Below, piece by piece: positions 42,050-45,160 of a DNA stretch of 45,160 nucleotides (position 1 is its first letter; the number at the start of each line of letters is the position of its first letter). Both the position numbers and the translations under genes were made by a program. The DNA is from Hyphomicrobiales bacterium (GTDB lineage Bacteria > Pseudomonadota > Alphaproteobacteria > Rhizobiales > JAJFHC01). Location of the stretch: NCBI GenBank assembly GCA_021775835.1, contig JAJFHC010000218.1, positions 1 to 45,160 of the forward strand, written 5' to 3'. Below the pieces are notes generated by a model. It saw only the letters and a program-made list of their open reading frames with translations, was not told the DNA's origin and did no database searches.

Positions 42050-42991
42050 TCAGGATCCGGGAGCAATCAGCGCCTGAGGGAAATGACGCCGGTACAGTTT
42101 TACGAACAACCCTAAGGTCCGGACCTGATCGAGGCCGTAGTTGAGGATATGTGCAAGGGGATAATTGCCCTTCTTTACGGCGATGCCGATACCGTTGCCA
42201 AAATATTTCGGTTCCGTATACGGTCCACCGAAGAACCTGCAACATTTCCTTGAAGACTGGCCATCAAGCCAGAAGCTCAGGACGATTCCATCTCCGAACA
42301 AGGCGCTGACCTTGCCCGTCCGCAGGGCTTCGCGGGCCACCAGCCTGTTGTCAAAAACCTGAATATCAGCCTTGGGGAAGAATGTTCTGAGATAGGCCTC
42401 GTGTGCCGTGCCCTTCAAGACCGCCACGGCCTGCCCGGTCAGGCTCTTGGGCGACGGCTCGCCTATGCCTGACTCCTTGCGCATGACAAAGCGCGCCGGC
42501 GTGTCGTAGTAGCGCTCGGTGAAGTGAAAATTCAGCCGGTTTGCAGCACTGATGCGGTGGGAAGCGATGGCAGCATCTGCCTTGCCGTTTTCCAGTTCCT
42601 CCGCCATTTTTTCCCAAGGCACCCGCCGGACGGTGCAGCGCACTTTCAGGGCGGTGCAGATTCCCCAAGCCACATCGATGTTGAAACCGACCAGGGTTCC
42701 GGTGCTGTCGAGATAATGAAACGGAGGGTAATCGGCTTCCGTAATGAACCTGATGGTATCGAGATCGCCCAGTTCCGGGCGCGGTAATACTCGCTCCACC
42801 GGCCAATATCCGAGGATACTGATGACCGGTTTGGCCGCGTCCGCCGGGGTTCCGGTTTCATCGGCGGTTTCTGTTTGAGCAGGCTGGGACCTCGCCTGTT
42901 CAGATGAGAAGCCAAGCCCACATCCCAGGATCAGCGCCATCACGGCCGCGGTCAAACCGCGCCTTGCGCCCAACATCTGCGATCGCCGCAT
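42050..42991 (-). CDS. Extracellular solute-binding protein, family 3
   Basis: 313-residue periplasmic binding protein of the amino-acid (SBP_bac_3) type. A signal peptide is visible (MLGARRGLTAAVMALILGCG, cleavage near residue 35), then a disordered linker. The conserved opening is RFITEADYPPFHYLDSTGTL and GFNIDVAWGICTALK (about residues 80-115); the second half has VAVLKGTAHEAYLRTFFP and KVSALFGDGIVLSFWL. Start 42991 has a possible GGA eight bases upstream; ATG 42976 is the alternative. No permease or ATPase gene is adjacent, so it is an orphan receptor or shares a transporter elsewhere. Confidence 0.9.
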   Translation of the reverse strand: MRRSQMLGARRGLTAAVMALILGCGLGFSSEQARSQPAQTETADETGTPADAAKPVISILGYWPVERVLPRPELGDLDTIRFITEADYPPFHYLDSTGTLVGFNIDVAWGICTALKVRCTVRRVPWEKMAEELENGKADAAIASHRISAANRLNFHFTERYYDTPARFVMRKESGIGEPSPKSLTGQAVAVLKGTAHEAYLRTFFPKADIQVFDNRLVAREALRTGKVSALFGDGIVLSFWLDGQSSRKCCRFFGGPYTEPKYFGNGIGIAVKKGNYPLAHILNYGLDQVRTLGLFVKLYRRHFPQALIAPGS

Positions 42992-43350
42992 CGAGATCGT
43001 CCAATTCGCTGGTTCTGAATCAGTTGCTCTTCATGTTTTAGCCGATTTGTGCTCCCACGCCAGTCCCTAATCTGAAATCCGGTGGATCCGATCCGGAACA
43101 TGACCGACACAGCACGTCAGAATTGCCCGACGATTTGCCGACTTCACGCACAACGCCGGCCGACGAACCAAATTTGCAACACATATTTCCTCAACAAATC
43201 AATACAATACGAATAAACATGGCGATTTTGTCACAATATGTGTGTCAAATCGTCAATATGATATTTTGATTATCAAATTGAATTCTCTCCAATATTCATT
43301 GTATTTTGATAATTATTGACACTTTACATGATTTTGGATCGGTATTTGCT
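42992..43350. other. AT-rich intergenic region upstream of patatin gene
   Basis: 359 bases, of which about 43150-43350 are strikingly AT-rich compared with the GC-rich surroundings. It contains TTTGAT-T-ATCAAA (43265-43277), ATTTTGAT repeated at 43263 and 43303 (40 bases apart), and TTGACA at 43316-43321 as a possible -35 without a convincing -10. This composition suits a silencer- or nucleoid-protein-bound promoter of acquired DNA. Confidence 0.7.
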
Positions 43351-45160
43351 ATGAAAAACGCTGGCTCTGATTATTCATACTGGGAGTCCGAGAGAGATCA
43401 AGCATTTATAGCCGACGAAACCGAGTTCATCACGAAGGTGCGTGGGCGCCCTCCCAAGAATGCATTGGCATTGTCTGGTGGTGGCATTCGCTCTGCGACG
43501 TTCAGTCTCGGCGCGCTGCAGGCACTGTCTCGATTCGGGATACTGGAGCGGATGGATTACCTGTCGACAGTGTCCGGTGGCGGGTATCTCGGCGGATTGC
43601 TTCAATGGTGGTGGACAGGACCAAACGAATCCGGTCGCACTTTTGACGCGTCGAGCAAGAATTTTCCTCTTGGGACTTCCAACCCGCAACGCGAGGACTC
43701 TTCAGAAAACAATGGTCATGCGTCCGAGGATCAGGAGAAAATTCTCAGCTATCAGCGTTGCCACGGCAATTATCTGACACCCGGGCGCGGCATAGGCATC
43801 TGGTCAGGTGTTGGCGTCCTGTCCAGGGCCATTGTCCTGAACCTGATTCTGTGGCTCACCCTGACAACCGCCTTTTTCCTTCTGAGTCGCATGGCCAGCG
43901 TGCCCATCGGGAAATGGATGACGGACAACTCCGAAATCGCCAGACAGTTCGTCGACTTGTTTGGATCGATCATGAGAGGGGAGCAATCACTTCCCATATT
44001 GTTTGCTGTTTTCCTGGGGACGGCGGCCCTGGTAGTCGTGCTGTTCGTGCTGTTCTCGATCCTCTACTCGTTCTCAACCTTCAGGCGTAGAGAAAACAAC
44101 CCGGTCCTGAAAGAGCGGCTTCAGAATACCGCACTCGAGCAGTTGCGTGACCCCAAGCCAAAATTCTTTTCGAATTACGGCCAAAGACGCCTGTACGAAG
44201 CTGTTTATCAAGTCACCCATCCCATATTTTACGGGCTTCTTGCCATTGGCCTGATCCCTCTGCTCCACTCATATGCCATTGCCGAGAGCCCAGGAATTCA
44301 GGGGCTGATCATGACGGGTATCGGCATCGGGTCCGGGCTCTGGGGTTATTTCAGTTCATTGCAGGCGAAAGCGCCCAAGATTGCAACGCGAGTCGCCCTG
44401 CCGGTTGGCTCGCTGCTGTTCCTCTACGGCGTTGCCATACTGTCCTATCAATTGTCGATTTACGTCTACGACACGAACCCATCAAACATCCAGGCACCAG
44501 GCATCGTTTTCTGGGGTTTCTGCGGCCTGACAATTCTCGCGCTGGCCATGATGTATTACGTGAACATCAACTACATATCACCGCATCGGTTCTATCGGGA
44601 TCGCCTGATGGAAGCCTTCATGCCGGCATGGTCGACAGTCGACACGAAGTCCACCGGATGGTCGCCTTTGGCAGACCGCTTCCCGTTGAGTCAGGCTTGG
44701 CCCAAGGAAAAAGGGGCGGCATCGACGCCCTTCCCTATCATCAATACAAATGTCGTTCTCGTGAACGAGCAACCGCGCCGAAAATACGGAAACATAAAGA
44801 AGAACGAACGCCATCGGCGATTCCGTATCCGTGGCGGAGACAGTTTCGTCTTGACGCCGTTTGCCTGCGGTAGCCTTGCAACCGGGTGGCGCAACACACG
44901 CGAATTCATGAAAGACAATGTTACGGTCGCGAGCGCTGTCGCCATTTCGGGCGCTGCCGCAAATCCAAACGCCGCCTATCTTGGCAGTGGTCAAACTCGC
45001 GACCGGTTTGTGTCTGTGGTCATGAGACTGTTCAATCTTCGCCTGGGGTACTGGGTGGCTCATCCCAACCACGACAAAATTCACATGCCCAAGGTAAACC
45101 ACTTCCGCCCCGGATTCCTGTACACGGTGACGAACCGGGGGCACAAATCGAAACGCCCCA
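43351..45160 (+). CDS. Patatin-like phospholipase with membrane domain, 3' partial
   Basis: The frame is open from ATG 43351 to the window edge (603 codons, no stop). Residues 39-58 hold the patatin oxyanion motif (LALSGGGIRSATFSLGALQA), followed by STVSGGGYLGG, in which Ser75 is the likely nucleophile. About six hydrophobic segments follow (near 150-178, 214-242, 292-310, 318-334, 348-372 and 384-407). Then NINYISPHRFYRDRLMEAF (about 406-424), typical of the large membrane patatins, and VAISGAAANPNAAY (about 530-543), near the second half of the hydrolase domain. The partner Asp motif (DGG or similar) should lie beyond the window. The membrane helices appear inserted inside the split patatin domain. 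Lipid hydrolysis at the inner membrane is inferred. The ribosome binding site is weak (GGAT). Confidence 0.88.
   Translation, partial: MKNAGSDYSYWESERDQAFIADETEFITKVRGRPPKNALALSGGGIRSATFSLGALQALSRFGILERMDYLSTVSGGGYLGGLLQWWWTGPNESGRTFDASSKNFPLGTSNPQREDSSENNGHASEDQEKILSYQRCHGNYLTPGRGIGIWSGVGVLSRAIVLNLILWLTLTTAFFLLSRMASVPIGKWMTDNSEIARQFVDLFGSIMRGEQSLPILFAVFLGTAALVVVLFVLFSILYSFSTFRRRENNPVLKERLQNTALEQLRDPKPKFFSNYGQRRLYEAVYQVTHPIFYGLLAIGLIPLLHSYAIAESPGIQGLIMTGIGIGSGLWGYFSSLQAKAPKIATRVALPVGSLLFLYGVAILSYQLSIYVYDTNPSNIQAPGIVFWGFCGLTILALAMMYYVNINYISPHRFYRDRLMEAFMPAWSTVDTKSTGWSPLADRFPLSQAWPKEKGAASTPFPIINTNVVLVNEQPRRKYGNIKKNERHRRFRIRGGDSFVLTPFACGSLATGWRNTREFMKDNVTVASAVAISGAAANPNAAYLGSGQTRDRFVSVVMRLFNLRLGYWVAHPNHDKIHMPKVNHFRPGFLYTVTNRGHKSKRP

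Noticed and set aside
43351..45160. CBASS-type patatin effector (CapV-like)
   Set aside because: No CD-NTase or other CBASS gene is visible, and the protein is a large membrane form unlike CapV. Only the sequence to the right could reopen this.

Overview
This is GC-rich chromosomal DNA (judged by eye, not computed) that looks alphaproteobacterial. The evidence is a PodJ-like polar protein with Sel1 and peptidoglycan-binding domains, three GANTC (CcrM) sites clustered in its promoter, a class I lysyl-tRNA synthetase, a TIGR02186-type protein next to a TauE/SafE exporter, a DUF6460-like protein and a ligase-associated helicase/PdeM pair. Hyphomicrobiales or a near relative fits best, but the order cannot be fixed from this window.

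Layout. Bases 1-6416 hold the 3' part of a giant secreted RTX/cadherin/FG-GAP adhesin, a REP-like palindrome with short tandem repeats, and a short degenerate paralogue of the adhesin. Bases 6510-10125 hold a proline iminopeptidase, a YjbQ protein, an intergenic region with four adjacent perfect stems (candidate RNA), an HSL-type esterase and a small exported coiled-coil protein. Bases 10231-18639 are a minus-strand beta-oxidation operon: MerR regulator, two acyl-CoA dehydrogenases, glutathione S-transferase, thiolase, FadJ-like bifunctional enzyme and a DsbA-fold isomerase. A 354-base divergent control region separates it from the podJ-like gene (18994-22941). Bases 23151-28853 hold the TauE/TIGR02186 pair, the pdeM/helicase pair and a small secreted protein. 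Bases 29030-31007 hold a Pmp3-like peptide, a DUF6460-like protein and a MATE pump. Bases 31002-34391 are a tight minus-strand housekeeping operon (lysK, DUF952, pyrD, arsC). A CadI-like glyoxalase and a cysteine-tailed ECF sigma factor follow (34605-35637), then a DinG/XPD-type Fe-S helicase (35963-38842), a 264-base foldback MITE-like element, and a mixed set: TerB-like, small hydrolase, fatty acid hydroxylase, GNAT and an orphan solute-binding protein. The window ends in a very AT-rich intergenic stretch followed by a large membrane patatin-like phospholipase that runs off the right edge.

How parts work together. The fad operon can carry out all core beta-oxidation steps: dehydrogenation (two enzymes), hydration and 3-hydroxyacyl oxidation (FadJ-like), and thiolysis. 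The MerR protein is the likely local regulator. The adhesin needs a type I secretion system that is not in the window. The helicase and PdeM normally act with a DNA ligase and an MBL-fold exonuclease, which are not next to them here.

The least explained structures are the FG-GAP array nested inside a cadherin domain, the four-stem RNA candidate at 8214-8351, the hairpin repeat found just downstream of two minus-strand stop codons, the foldback element at 38863-39126, the CadI/sigma pair, and the patatin gene with its AT-rich promoter. No tRNA, rRNA, CRISPR array or full insertion sequence was recognised.
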